From Rhodococcus aetherivorans (GTDB taxonomy: Bacteria; Actinomycetota; Actinomycetes; Mycobacteriales; Mycobacteriaceae): a stretch of 64,000 nucleotides of DNA. The stretch lies in the NCBI RefSeq assembly GCF_011058165.1, contig NZ_JAALEG010000009.1:1-64000 (forward strand), written 5' to 3'. Under the pieces are notes generated by a model, which saw nothing but the letters and a program-made list of their open reading frames with translations, had not been told where the DNA came from and did no database searches. The first letter of the stretch is position 1. Every line of letters begins with the position of its first letter. Positions 9,709 through 16,954 of this stretch are shown piece by piece. Both the position numbers and the translations under genes were made by a program.

Positions 9709-9741
9709 CGACCGGGCACGAACCAGTGGGGTGCCCGGTCG
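9709..9741 (+). terminator. Hairpin after the Ddn-like gene
   Basis: CGACCGGGCAC (9709-9719) and GTGCCCGGTCG (9731-9741) are perfect 11-base arms with an 11-base loop, 18 bases after the stop codon. It separates the fadA5 operon from the GNAT fusion gene that starts at 9770. Confidence 0.5.
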
Positions 9742-9769
9742 AGCTGCTCTCGAGAAGGGATGTCACCCG

Positions 9770-10429
9770 ATGACAACCGCGAACCACGATCAGGTACTCG
9801 ACAAGCGGGAGATCGCGGCGGCACTGCTGCGCGCGCTCGAACGCCGGCACGAGGTCCTCGATGCCATCGTCGAGAGCAACGACAGGGCCGAGGCCGTCGC
9901 GACCGTCGCGCGGCTGCTCGACACGGACGAGTTCTGCGCCGAAGCGGTGCTCAACCTTCCGTTCCGGCGGCTGACCAAGGCGGAGCGCAAGAAGATCCGG
10001 GAGGAGCTCGACGACCTCGACGCGGTGCTCAAGTGGACGCCCGCCGAGCGTCCCTACGCCACCGGCGCCCATTTCCGGCTGCGTCAGTTCAGCGACAGCG
10101 AGCCGGACCGCGAGCTGTTCCGCGTCCGGTGCGAGGAGCAGCTCGGCGACGCCGGTGCGGCGCAGGTCGAGCAGGAGCGCGCCGCCGGCCTGTCGCGCAT
10201 CGACGACGAGTCCGCGGTGTGGCTGGTCGCCGAGGACCTGTCCGGCACCGAACCCAAGCCGGTCGGCTTCGCGTTCGGCGAGCTGCAGGGCCATGAGGTC
10301 GACGTCGCGATCTGGGTCCACCCCGAGCTGCGCAAGCAGGGCTACGGCACCGCGACCCTCAAGCACGCCCGCACCGAGCTGGCCGCGTACTTCCCCGGCA
10401 CCACCATCATCGTCCGCTCGCCCGCGTAG
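9770..10429 (+). CDS. GNAT acetyltransferase with an N-terminal GyrA C-gate-like segment
   Basis: This is a 219-residue protein in two parts. Residues about 12-85 (HEVLDAIVESNDRAEAV...LNLPFRRLTKAERKKIREEL) resemble the coiled-coil/C-gate end of the GyrA/ParC breakage-reunion domain, where topoisomerases read LxLRRLTGLERxKI. Residues about 130-219 are a GNAT domain with the acetyl-CoA loop RKQGYGTA in VAIWVHPELRKQGYG. No topoisomerase catalytic tyrosine region is present. The start at 9770 follows GAGAAGGGA. The combination suggests an acetyltransferase that uses a gyrase-like dimerisation or DNA-contact module. Function is unknown. Confidence 0.7.
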   Translation: MTTANHDQVLDKREIAAALLRALERRHEVLDAIVESNDRAEAVATVARLLDTDEFCAEAVLNLPFRRLTKAERKKIREELDDLDAVLKWTPAERPYATGAHFRLRQFSDSEPDRELFRVRCEEQLGDAGAAQVEQERAAGLSRIDDESAVWLVAEDLSGTEPKPVGFAFGELQGHEVDVAIWVHPELRKQGYGTATLKHARTELAAYFPGTTIIVRSPA

Positions 10430-10440
10430 GCGGCTGCGCC

Positions 10441-10488
10441 GCCGGTGCGTCCTTCGGGTCGTTCCCACCGCCCAAAGGACGCACCGGC
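10441..10488. terminator. Bidirectional terminator-like hairpin
   Basis: GCCGGTGCGTCCTT (10441-10454) and AAGGACGCACCGGC (10475-10488) are perfect 14-base arms with a 20-base loop. It lies between two convergent genes, the GNAT fusion and the SDR, and can serve both. Confidence 0.7.
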
Positions 10489-10499
10489 AGCTTCGCTGC

Positions 10500-11414
10500 C
10501 TACGCCCCGTAGACGGGGGTGGGGGGCTCGCTGCGCGCGATCAGCTTCTCCACCACCGGGCCGAGTTCCTTCGGATCCCAGCGCTCGCCCTTGTCGATCG
10601 CCTCACCGTGCCGCCAGCCGTCGGCGACGGAAACCCTGCCGCCCTCCACCTCGAAGACCCGGCCCGTGACGTCCTTCGACTCGGCGCTGCCGAGCCACAC
10701 CACCAGCGGTGAGACGTTTTCCGGGGCCATCGCGTCGAAGCCCTGTTCCGGGGCGGCCATCGACTCGGCCATCGCGCCCCCCGCGCCCACGGTCATGCGG
10801 GTCCGGGCGGCCGGCGCGATCGCGTTGACGGTGACGCCGTACCGGGCGAACTCGGCGGCCGCCTGGATCGTGAGGGCCGCGATCCCGGCCTTCGCCGCGG
10901 CATAGTTGCCCTGGCCGATGCTGCCCATCAGGCCGGCGCCCGAGCTGGTGTTGACGATCCGCGCGTCGACCGGGTTGCCGGCCTTCGCCTCCCCGCGCCA
11001 GTACGCCATCGCGTGCCGCATCGGGGCGAAGTGACCCTTGAGGTGCACCCGGATCACGGCGTCCCACTCCTCCTCGCTCATGTTGGCGAGCATGCGGTCC
11101 CGCAGGAATCCCGCATTGTTGACCAGGACGTCGAGCCGTCCGAAGGTGTCCAGGGCCGTCTGCACCAGGTTCTCCGCGCCGGTCCAGTCGGCCACGTCGT
11201 CGCCGTTGACGACGGCCTCGCCGCCCGCCGCCCGGATCTCCGCGACGACCTGCTCGGCGGGGCTCTCCCCCGTCGCCGAACCGTCCGCGCCGGCCCCGAT
11301 GTCGTTGACCACGACCTTCGCGCCCTCGGCCGCGAAGGCCAGCGCGTGGGCCCGCCCGATGCCGCGCCCCGCGCCGGTGACGATCACGACGCGCCCGTTG
11401 ACCAGTCCACTCAC
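10500..11414 (-). CDS. Short-chain dehydrogenase/reductase (Rv3548c-like)
   Basis: This 304-residue SDR has the NAD-binding TGAGRGIGRAHALAFAAEG near residue 13, LVNNAGFLRD, and catalytic Ser plus YAAAK in NTSSGAG...GNYAAAKAG. Its length and the extended C-terminus match M. tuberculosis Rv3548c, a KstR2-regulon SDR next to the echA20-ipdAB genes. It probably oxidises or reduces a hydroxyacyl-CoA in HIP degradation; the substrate is not established here. The start is GTG at 11414, after GAGGAGAAG; the longer upstream frame is rejected. It diverges from echA20 across an 18-base palindrome. Confidence 0.82.
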   Translation of the reverse strand: MSGLVNGRVVIVTGAGRGIGRAHALAFAAEGAKVVVNDIGAGADGSATGESPAEQVVAEIRAAGGEAVVNGDDVADWTGAENLVQTALDTFGRLDVLVNNAGFLRDRMLANMSEEEWDAVIRVHLKGHFAPMRHAMAYWRGEAKAGNPVDARIVNTSSGAGLMGSIGQGNYAAAKAGIAALTIQAAAEFARYGVTVNAIAPAARTRMTVGAGGAMAESMAAPEQGFDAMAPENVSPLVVWLGSAESKDVTGRVFEVEGGRVSVADGWRHGEAIDKGERWDPKELGPVVEKLIARSEPPTPVYGA

Positions 11415-11520
11415 TTGTCTTCTCCTCGAATAGATGTCGTTGTCGGGGAATCCGGGCGACATACTCGCCCCGCCTCCACGATTCCGCTCCCTGGGGTCTG
11501 CGCCCCGCATGTGCTAACTT

Positions 11521-11538
11521 ACCAAGCAATCGCTTGGT
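11521..11538. promoter_or_regulatory. KstR2-type palindrome with wide half-site spacing, SDR/echA20 intergenic
   Basis: ACCAAGCAATCGCTTGGT is a palindrome with 7-base arms and a 4-base centre. Its half-sites are those of KstR2 (AnCAAG/CTTGnT), but CAAG and CTTG are separated by 6 bases instead of 2. It lies in the divergent promoter of two predicted KstR2-regulon genes, and no canonical box is present in this gap. Confidence 0.65.
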
Positions 11539-11563
11539 TCGGTACAGACGTTAGGAACCTGCC

Positions 11564-12325
11564 ATGGGCATCACCTCGACCACCGACGGCGCGGGCATCA
11601 CAACGGTCACCGTCGACTACCCGCCTGTGAACGCCATCCCCTCCCAGGGCTGGTTCGAACTGGCCGACGCGGTCCTCACCGCGGGCAAGGATCCGGCCAC
11701 GCACGTGGTGATCCTGCGCGCGGAGGGCCGCGGCTTCAATGCCGGCGTCGACATCAAGGAGATGCAGGCCACCGACGGCCACGGCGCCCTCATCGCCGCC
11801 AACCGGGGCTGCGCCGCCGCCTTCGGCGCCGTCTACGACTGCGCCGTCCCCGTCGTGGTCGCCGTGAACGGCTTCTGCGTCGGCGGCGGCATCGGCCTGG
11901 TCGGCAACGCCGACGTCATCGTCGCCTCCGACGACGCCGTCTTCGGCCTGCCCGAGGTCGATCGCGGCGCTCTCGGCGCCGCCACGCACCTGGCCCGGCT
12001 GGTGCCGCAGCACATGATGCGCACCCTCTACTACACGGCGCAGAACGTCACGGCCCAGCAGCTCGAGCACTTCGGCTCGGTGTACAAGGTCGTCCCGCGC
12101 GCCGACCTCGACGCCACTGCCCGCGAGATCGCCGAGAAGATCGCGGCGAAGGACACCCGCGTCATCCGGTGCGCCAAGGAAGCCATCAACGGCATCGACC
12201 CGGTGGACGTGAAGGAGAGCTACCGCTTCGAGCAGGGCTTCACCTTCGAACTCAACCTCGCCGGCATCGCGGACGAGCACCGCGACGAGTTCGTCGCCAC
12301 CGGCAAGCCGCGCGCCAACCACTGA
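11564..12325 (+). CDS. echA20: EchA20, crotonase-fold ring-opening hydrolase of HIP catabolism
   Basis: This 253-residue crotonase has the oxyanion-hole regions ILRAEGRGFNAGVDIKEM (about 49-66) and NGFCVGGGIGLVGNAD (about 102-117). EchA20 (Rv3550) acts as a hydrolase that opens steroid ring D of the indene-carboxyl-CoA intermediate, giving COCHEA-CoA for IpdAB. Gene order echA20-ipdA-ipdB-ipdC matches Rv3550-Rv3553. AGGAA lies 6 bases before the ATG. IpdA follows after 19 bases. Confidence 0.9.
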   Translation: MGITSTTDGAGITTVTVDYPPVNAIPSQGWFELADAVLTAGKDPATHVVILRAEGRGFNAGVDIKEMQATDGHGALIAANRGCAAAFGAVYDCAVPVVVAVNGFCVGGGIGLVGNADVIVASDDAVFGLPEVDRGALGAATHLARLVPQHMMRTLYYTAQNVTAQQLEHFGSVYKVVPRADLDATAREIAEKIAAKDTRVIRCAKEAINGIDPVDVKESYRFEQGFTFELNLAGIADEHRDEFVATGKPRANH

Positions 12326-12344
12326 CCAGGAGACGAGAAACACC

Positions 12345-13226
12345 ATGCGTGACAAGAGGATGTCGCTCGACGACGTGGTCGGCGAGCTGCGCAGCGGCAT
12401 GACGATCGGCATCGGGGGCTGGGGGTCGCGGCGCAAGCCGATGGCGCTCGTCCGCGCGATCCTGCGCTCGGACGTGAAGGACCTGACCGTCGTGACCTAC
12501 GGCGGCCCGGACCTGGGGCTGCTGTGCTCGGCCGGGAAGGTGAAGAAGGCGTACTACGGGTTCGTCTCCCTCGACTCGGCCCCCTTCTACGACCCGTGGT
12601 TCGCCAAGGCGCGCACGAACGGGGAGATCGTCGCGCGGGAGATGGACGAGGGCATGGTCAAGTGCGGCCTCGAGGCGGCCGCCGCCCGGTTGCCGTTCCT
12701 GCCGATCCGGGCGGGACTCGGTTCCGCCGTCCCGGACTTCTGGGAGGGTGAATTGCGGACCGTCACCTCCCCGTACCCCGACGCGTCCGGCACGCCCGAG
12801 ACACTGATCGCGATGCCGGCACTGAATCTCGATGCCGCCCTGGTACATCTGAACATCGGCGACGCGCACGGCAACGCCGCCTACACCGGCGTCGACCCCT
12901 ACTTCGACGACCTGTACTGCCTGGCGGCGGAGAAGCGGTACGTCTCGGTCGAGCGCATCGTCGAGACCGAGGAACTCGTCAAGTCCGTTCCGCTGCAGTC
13001 GATCATCCTCAACCGCATGATGGTCGACGGGGTCGTGGAGGCACCGGACGGCGCCCACTTCACCCTCGCCGGCGACAGCTACGGCCGCGACGAGAAATTC
13101 CAGCGCCACTACGCCGAGGCCGCGAAGGACCCGCAGACCTGGCAGGCGTTCGTCGACCGGTTCCTCTCCGGCAGCGAGGACGACTACCGAGCCGCCGTCA
13201 AGACTTTCACCGAGGAGCAGGCATGA
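12345..13226 (+). CDS. ipdA: IpdA, alpha subunit of COCHEA-CoA hydrolase
   Basis: This 293-residue protein belongs to the class I CoA-transferase fold, with the N-terminal MTIGIGGWGSRRKPMALVRA region typical of alpha subunits. IpdAB (Rv3551/Rv3552) is not a transferase but a CoA-dependent hydrolase that opens the last steroid ring of COCHEA-CoA. ACCAGGAGACG precedes the ATG. The stop overlaps the ipdB start as ATGA, which fits equal production of a heterodimer. Confidence 0.92.
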   Translation: MRDKRMSLDDVVGELRSGMTIGIGGWGSRRKPMALVRAILRSDVKDLTVVTYGGPDLGLLCSAGKVKKAYYGFVSLDSAPFYDPWFAKARTNGEIVAREMDEGMVKCGLEAAAARLPFLPIRAGLGSAVPDFWEGELRTVTSPYPDASGTPETLIAMPALNLDAALVHLNIGDAHGNAAYTGVDPYFDDLYCLAAEKRYVSVERIVETEELVKSVPLQSIILNRMMVDGVVEAPDGAHFTLAGDSYGRDEKFQRHYAEAAKDPQTWQAFVDRFLSGSEDDYRAAVKTFTEEQA

Positions 13227-13999
13227 CCGACACGACCACCCCGGCGACGACGGGCACGGTGACCCGGGCCGAGTACTGCGCCATCGCATGCGCCGAGATC
13301 TTCGCCGGGGCAGGCGAAATCATGGCCAGCCCGATGGCGACGCTGCCGCTGATCGGCGCCCGCCTCGCCCGGCTGACCACCGAACCGGACCTGCTCATCA
13401 CCGACGGGGAGGCGCTGATCCTCGCGGACACTCCCGCACTCGGCGCGAAGGGCCCGATCGAGGGCTGGATGCCGTTCCGCAAGGTGTTCGACGTCGTCGC
13501 CTCCGGCCGCCGCCACGTGGTGATGGGCGCCAACCAGATCGACCGGCACGGCAACCAGAATCTCTCCGCGTTCGGCCCGCTGCAGCACCCCACCCGGCAG
13601 ATGTTCGGCGTGCGGGGCGCCCCCGGCAACACCATCAACCACCCGACGAGCTACTGGGTCGGCAAGCACAACACGCGCGCGTTCTGCGACAAGGTCGACA
13701 TCGTCTCGGGCGTCGGCTACGACAGGGTGGACCCGGCCAACCCGGCCTTCAAGTACCTGCACCTGCACCGGGTGGTCACCAATCTCGGGTCGTTCGACTT
13801 CGGCGGTCCCGGCCACACGATGCGGGCACTGGCCCTGCACCCGGGGGTCACGGCGGAGCAGGTCGCGGAGAACACCTCCTTCGAGGTGGCCGGCCTCGAC
13901 GAGGCGGGCGTGACCCGCGAGCCCACCGCCGAGGAGCTGCGCCTGATCCGCGAGGTCCTCGATCCGCGCGGCCTGCGGGATCGGGAGGTGGCGGTATGA
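13223..13999 (+). CDS. ipdB: IpdB, beta subunit of COCHEA-CoA hydrolase
   Basis: This 258-residue beta subunit of the CoA-transferase fold contains EIFAGAGEIMASPMATLPLI near residues 20-39 and NQIDRHGNQNLSAFGP, both typical of IpdB (Rv3552). It partners IpdA in opening ring C. The ATG overlaps the ipdA stop, and its own stop overlaps ipdC (ATGA), so ipdABC form one coupled unit. Confidence 0.92.
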   Translation: MTDTTTPATTGTVTRAEYCAIACAEIFAGAGEIMASPMATLPLIGARLARLTTEPDLLITDGEALILADTPALGAKGPIEGWMPFRKVFDVVASGRRHVVMGANQIDRHGNQNLSAFGPLQHPTRQMFGVRGAPGNTINHPTSYWVGKHNTRAFCDKVDIVSGVGYDRVDPANPAFKYLHLHRVVTNLGSFDFGGPGHTMRALALHPGVTAEQVAENTSFEVAGLDEAGVTREPTAEELRLIREVLDPRGLRDREVAV

Positions 14000-15096
14000 G
14001 CCCGCGCCTGACGACGGCACTGACCGACCTCGTCGGCATCGAGCACCCGATCGTCCAGACGGGGATGGGCTGGGTGTCCGGCCCGCGCCTGACCGCGGCG
14101 ACCTCCAACGCGGGCGGTCTCGGCATCCTGGCCTCGGCGACGATGACGTACGAGGAACTCGAGGCCGCCGTCGCGAAGACGAAGGCGGCGACGGACAAGC
14201 CTTTCGGCGTGAACATCCGGGCCGACGCGTCGGACGCCGCCCAGCGCATCGACCTGCTCATCCGTGAGAACGTCAAGGTCGCGTCCTTCGCCCTCGCGCC
14301 CAGGAAGGAACTGATCGCCAAGCTCAAGGACCACGGCATCGTGGTGATCCCGTCCATCGGCGCCGCGAAGCACGCGGTGAAGGTCGCCTCGTGGGGGGCC
14401 GACGCGGTGATCGTGCAAGGCGGCGAGGGCGGTGGGCACACCGGGCCGGTGGCCACGACGCTGCTGCTGCCGAGCGTGCTCGACGCGGTCGACATCCCGG
14501 TCGTTGCGGCCGGCGGATTCTTCGACGGGCGCGGGCTCGCCGCGGCGCTCGCCTACGGGGCGGCCGGCGTCGCCATGGGCACCCGGTTCCTGCTCACCAG
14601 CGACAGCGCCGTGCCCGACTCGGTGAAGCAGGAGTACCTGAGGCGGGGCCTGCAGGACACCACGGTCTCCCTCAAGGTCGACGGCATGCCGCACCGTGTG
14701 CTCAACACCGACCTCGTCGACAGCCTCGAGCGCGGCAGCTACGCGAAAGGCCTGGTCGCCGCCGCGAGGAACGCGGCGAAGTTCAAGGCCATGACCGGGA
14801 TGAAGTGGTCGACGCTCGTCAAGGACGGCATCGCGATGAAGCGGGCGAGCGACCGCACGTGGCAGCAGATCATCATGGCGGCCAACACCCCCATGCTGCT
14901 CAAGGCCGGGCTCGTGGAGGGCAACACCGACGCCGGTGTGCTGGCCTCCGGGCAGGTCGTCGGCATGCTCGACGACCTGCCGAGCTGCCGGGAGCTGATC
15001 GACCGGATCGTCGCCGAGGCCGTGGAGCGGATCGACGCCGTGGCCGCGCTGCGCGGTCAGGCCCAGGCCCCGCGTTCCGCCGCGGCGCGCACGTAG
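13996..15096 (+). CDS. ipdC: IpdC, nitronate-monooxygenase-like flavoenzyme of HIP catabolism
   Basis: This 366-residue TIM-barrel flavoprotein has the NMO/2-nitropropane-dioxygenase signatures HPIVQTGMGWVSG (N-terminus), GGEGGGHTG (about 140-148) for the FMN phosphate, and PVVAAGGFFDG followed by GAAGVAMGTRFL. IpdC (Rv3553) is needed before ring opening, at the hydroxylated or keto indanone-CoA stage. It follows ipdB with an ATGA overlap. The 3' end overlaps the convergent NmrA-type gene by 40 bases. Confidence 0.9.
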   Translation: MSPRLTTALTDLVGIEHPIVQTGMGWVSGPRLTAATSNAGGLGILASATMTYEELEAAVAKTKAATDKPFGVNIRADASDAAQRIDLLIRENVKVASFALAPRKELIAKLKDHGIVVIPSIGAAKHAVKVASWGADAVIVQGGEGGGHTGPVATTLLLPSVLDAVDIPVVAAGGFFDGRGLAAALAYGAAGVAMGTRFLLTSDSAVPDSVKQEYLRRGLQDTTVSLKVDGMPHRVLNTDLVDSLERGSYAKGLVAAARNAAKFKAMTGMKWSTLVKDGIAMKRASDRTWQQIIMAANTPMLLKAGLVEGNTDAGVLASGQVVGMLDDLPSCRELIDRIVAEAVERIDAVAALRGQAQAPRSAAART

Positions 15097-15872
15097 GTCT
15101 CGAAGGACACGGGCGGCCGGCCCGCCACCTCGGCGACAACGTCGTTCGGGGTCGCGTCGCCGGTCGCCCGCAGGGCCTCGAAGGCCTCGATCTCGGCGAG
15201 CACCTGCGCCCGGTCCAGGCCGAGGCCGGTCATCGTCTCGAGGTAGGCGTCCGGCTCACCGCGGTAACGGACCTCGCGCCCCGATGCGCAGGCGATCACG
15301 GCCGCGGCCTCGCCGAACGACAGCGCGTCCGGCCCGCTCAGCTCGTAGGTCCGGCCGGCGTGGCCGTCCCCGGTGAGCGCGGCGACGGCGACGGCGGCGA
15401 TGTCCCCGGCGTCGTTGAACGCCTGACGCATGTCACCCAGGGGCAGGACGATCTCGCCCGCGAGCACGGCAGCGCGCAGGAAACCCTCGTCGAAGTTCTG
15501 GTCGAACCAGTCGGGGCGCACCACGGTCCACTCCGCGCCGGACGACGTGACGGCACGCTCGGCGGCCAGCAGCCGCTCGTCGCCCATCACGTCGACCGCC
15601 TTGCTCGACAGCAGGACGAACCGCGAAATCCCCTCGGCGACAGCCATATCGACGAATCCGTCCGCGACCGGCACGCCGTCGGGCGCCATGACGAACACCG
15701 CCCCGGCACCGGACACCGCGGGTTTCCAGGTGTGCGGATCGAACCAGTCGAACGGCACGTCGCCCGAGCGGGAGCCGGCACGGACCGCGTGCCCGCGTTC
15801 GCGCAACTGCCGGGTGACCCGTCGCCCGACGGTGCCCGTGGAACCGAGAACCAACACCGGTCGTTCGTCCAT
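15057..15872 (-). CDS. NmrA-like NAD(P)-binding oxidoreductase or sensor
   Basis: This 271-residue atypical SDR starts with a Rossmann loop LVLGSTGTVGRRVTRQL (residues 7-23) and has VLLSSKAVDVM and WTVVRPDWFDQNF, but no clear YxxxK. This pattern fits the NmrA/NAD(P)H-azoreductase group, which can be redox sensors or quinone reductases. The ATG at 15872 follows AGGAT. It lies downstream of the esterase/BVMO operon but a strong hairpin separates them. Its 3' end overlaps ipdC. Confidence 0.72.
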   Translation of the reverse strand: MDERPVLVLGSTGTVGRRVTRQLRERGHAVRAGSRSGDVPFDWFDPHTWKPAVSGAGAVFVMAPDGVPVADGFVDMAVAEGISRFVLLSSKAVDVMGDERLLAAERAVTSSGAEWTVVRPDWFDQNFDEGFLRAAVLAGEIVLPLGDMRQAFNDAGDIAAVAVAALTGDGHAGRTYELSGPDALSFGEAAAVIACASGREVRYRGEPDAYLETMTGLGLDRAQVLAEIEAFEALRATGDATPNDVVAEVAGRPPVSFETYVRAAAERGAWA

Positions 15873-15938
15873 GCCGGCATCCTGACATCCGGCACCGACA
15901 CGGTCACCGGGGCAGCCGACCGGTTCGCACGTCCATCG

Positions 15939-15970
15939 CGCCCGGCGGACGACATCACGTCCGCCGGGCG
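15939..15970 (-). terminator. Hairpin ending the BVMO-esterase operon
   Basis: CGCCCGGCGGACG (15939-15951) and CGTCCGCCGGGCG (15958-15970) are perfect 13-base arms with a 6-base loop, 8 bases past the esterase stop on the minus strand. Confidence 0.65.
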
Positions 15971-15978
15971 GTAGACCG

Positions 15979-16923
15979 TCAGGCCGCCGACGTGGGGGCG
16001 ACGACGCTCTTGACGAAATCGGCGACGGCGGCGCGCAACTCGCGGCTGCGGGGAACCGCGCCGGACATCCAGTACACGCCGTGCACCAGCCCGTCGAATC
16101 GGACGGTACGGACGTCCACGCCCTCGGCGCGCAGCCGAGCGCCGTACTGTTCGGCCTCGTCGCGGGTGACCTCGTTCTCCGTCGTGAGGATGAGGGCCGG
16201 CGGGAGTCCGTCCACGCGGTCCGCCCGGGTGGGGACGGCATACGGGTTGTCGGCGTCCTCCGGTGCGGACAGGTACTGCTCCCAGAACCAGTCCAGGGCC
16301 GCGGCGGTGATGAGGTAGCCGTCGGCGTAGTCGATTCGGGACGGCAGCTGAGCGTTCGGGTCGATCACCGGGTAGATCAGCACCTGTCCGCGAAGGGCCG
16401 GCCCTCCCTGGTCTCGCGAGCGCAGCGCGGTGACGGCCGCCAGATTCCCCCCGGCGCTGTCGCCCATCACCACTATGTTGCCCGGGTCCCCGCCGTGCTC
16501 GGCGATGTGCGCGGCGACCCAGTTCAGCGCGGCCCAGGCGTCGTCGGCGGCCGCCGGAAACCGATGTTCGGGGGCCCGGCGGTAGGCGGCGGTCACGACG
16601 ACCGTTCCCGTCTCGTTCGCGAGTGCCCGGGCGGGTTCGTCGACCACCTCGAGATCACCGGCGACGAACCCACCGCCGTGGAAGTAGAGCACCACCGGGC
16701 GCGGACCGGTCCCTTCGGGAAGGTGGATCCGGAGCGGAAGCTCGGTGGTGTCGCTGACATAGTGGAGGTCTTCGATCCGGGCGACCGGTTCGGACGGGGC
16801 CTGCAAGCCGGTGAACGTCGACACGACCGCGCGGGCTTCGTCGACGGACATGTTCTCGAACGATTTCAGTCCTTGCGCCTGCAGTCCCGCGAGCAGTTGC
16901 TCGACGTGGTGGTCGAGTGCCAT
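15979..16923 (-). CDS. Hormone-sensitive-lipase family esterase
   Basis: This 314-residue alpha/beta hydrolase of the HSL (bacterial family IV) group has the oxyanion motif HGGGF at residues 82-86 and the nucleophile elbow GDSAGGN with Ser at about 156. A C-terminal GLVHGVY supplies the His. It starts at 16923 behind GGAAGGAA and sits 31 bases downstream of the Baeyer-Villiger monooxygenase. Such pairs convert a ketone to an ester or lactone and then to alcohol and acid. The ketone substrate is unknown. Confidence 0.87.
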   Translation of the reverse strand: MALDHHVEQLLAGLQAQGLKSFENMSVDEARAVVSTFTGLQAPSEPVARIEDLHYVSDTTELPLRIHLPEGTGPRPVVLYFHGGGFVAGDLEVVDEPARALANETGTVVVTAAYRRAPEHRFPAAADDAWAALNWVAAHIAEHGGDPGNIVVMGDSAGGNLAAVTALRSRDQGGPALRGQVLIYPVIDPNAQLPSRIDYADGYLITAAALDWFWEQYLSAPEDADNPYAVPTRADRVDGLPPALILTTENEVTRDEAEQYGARLRAEGVDVRTVRFDGLVHGVYWMSGAVPRSRELRAAVADFVKSVVAPTSAA

Positions 16924-16954
16924 GGCATTTCCTTCCGGGGAATGGACGGTGGGG

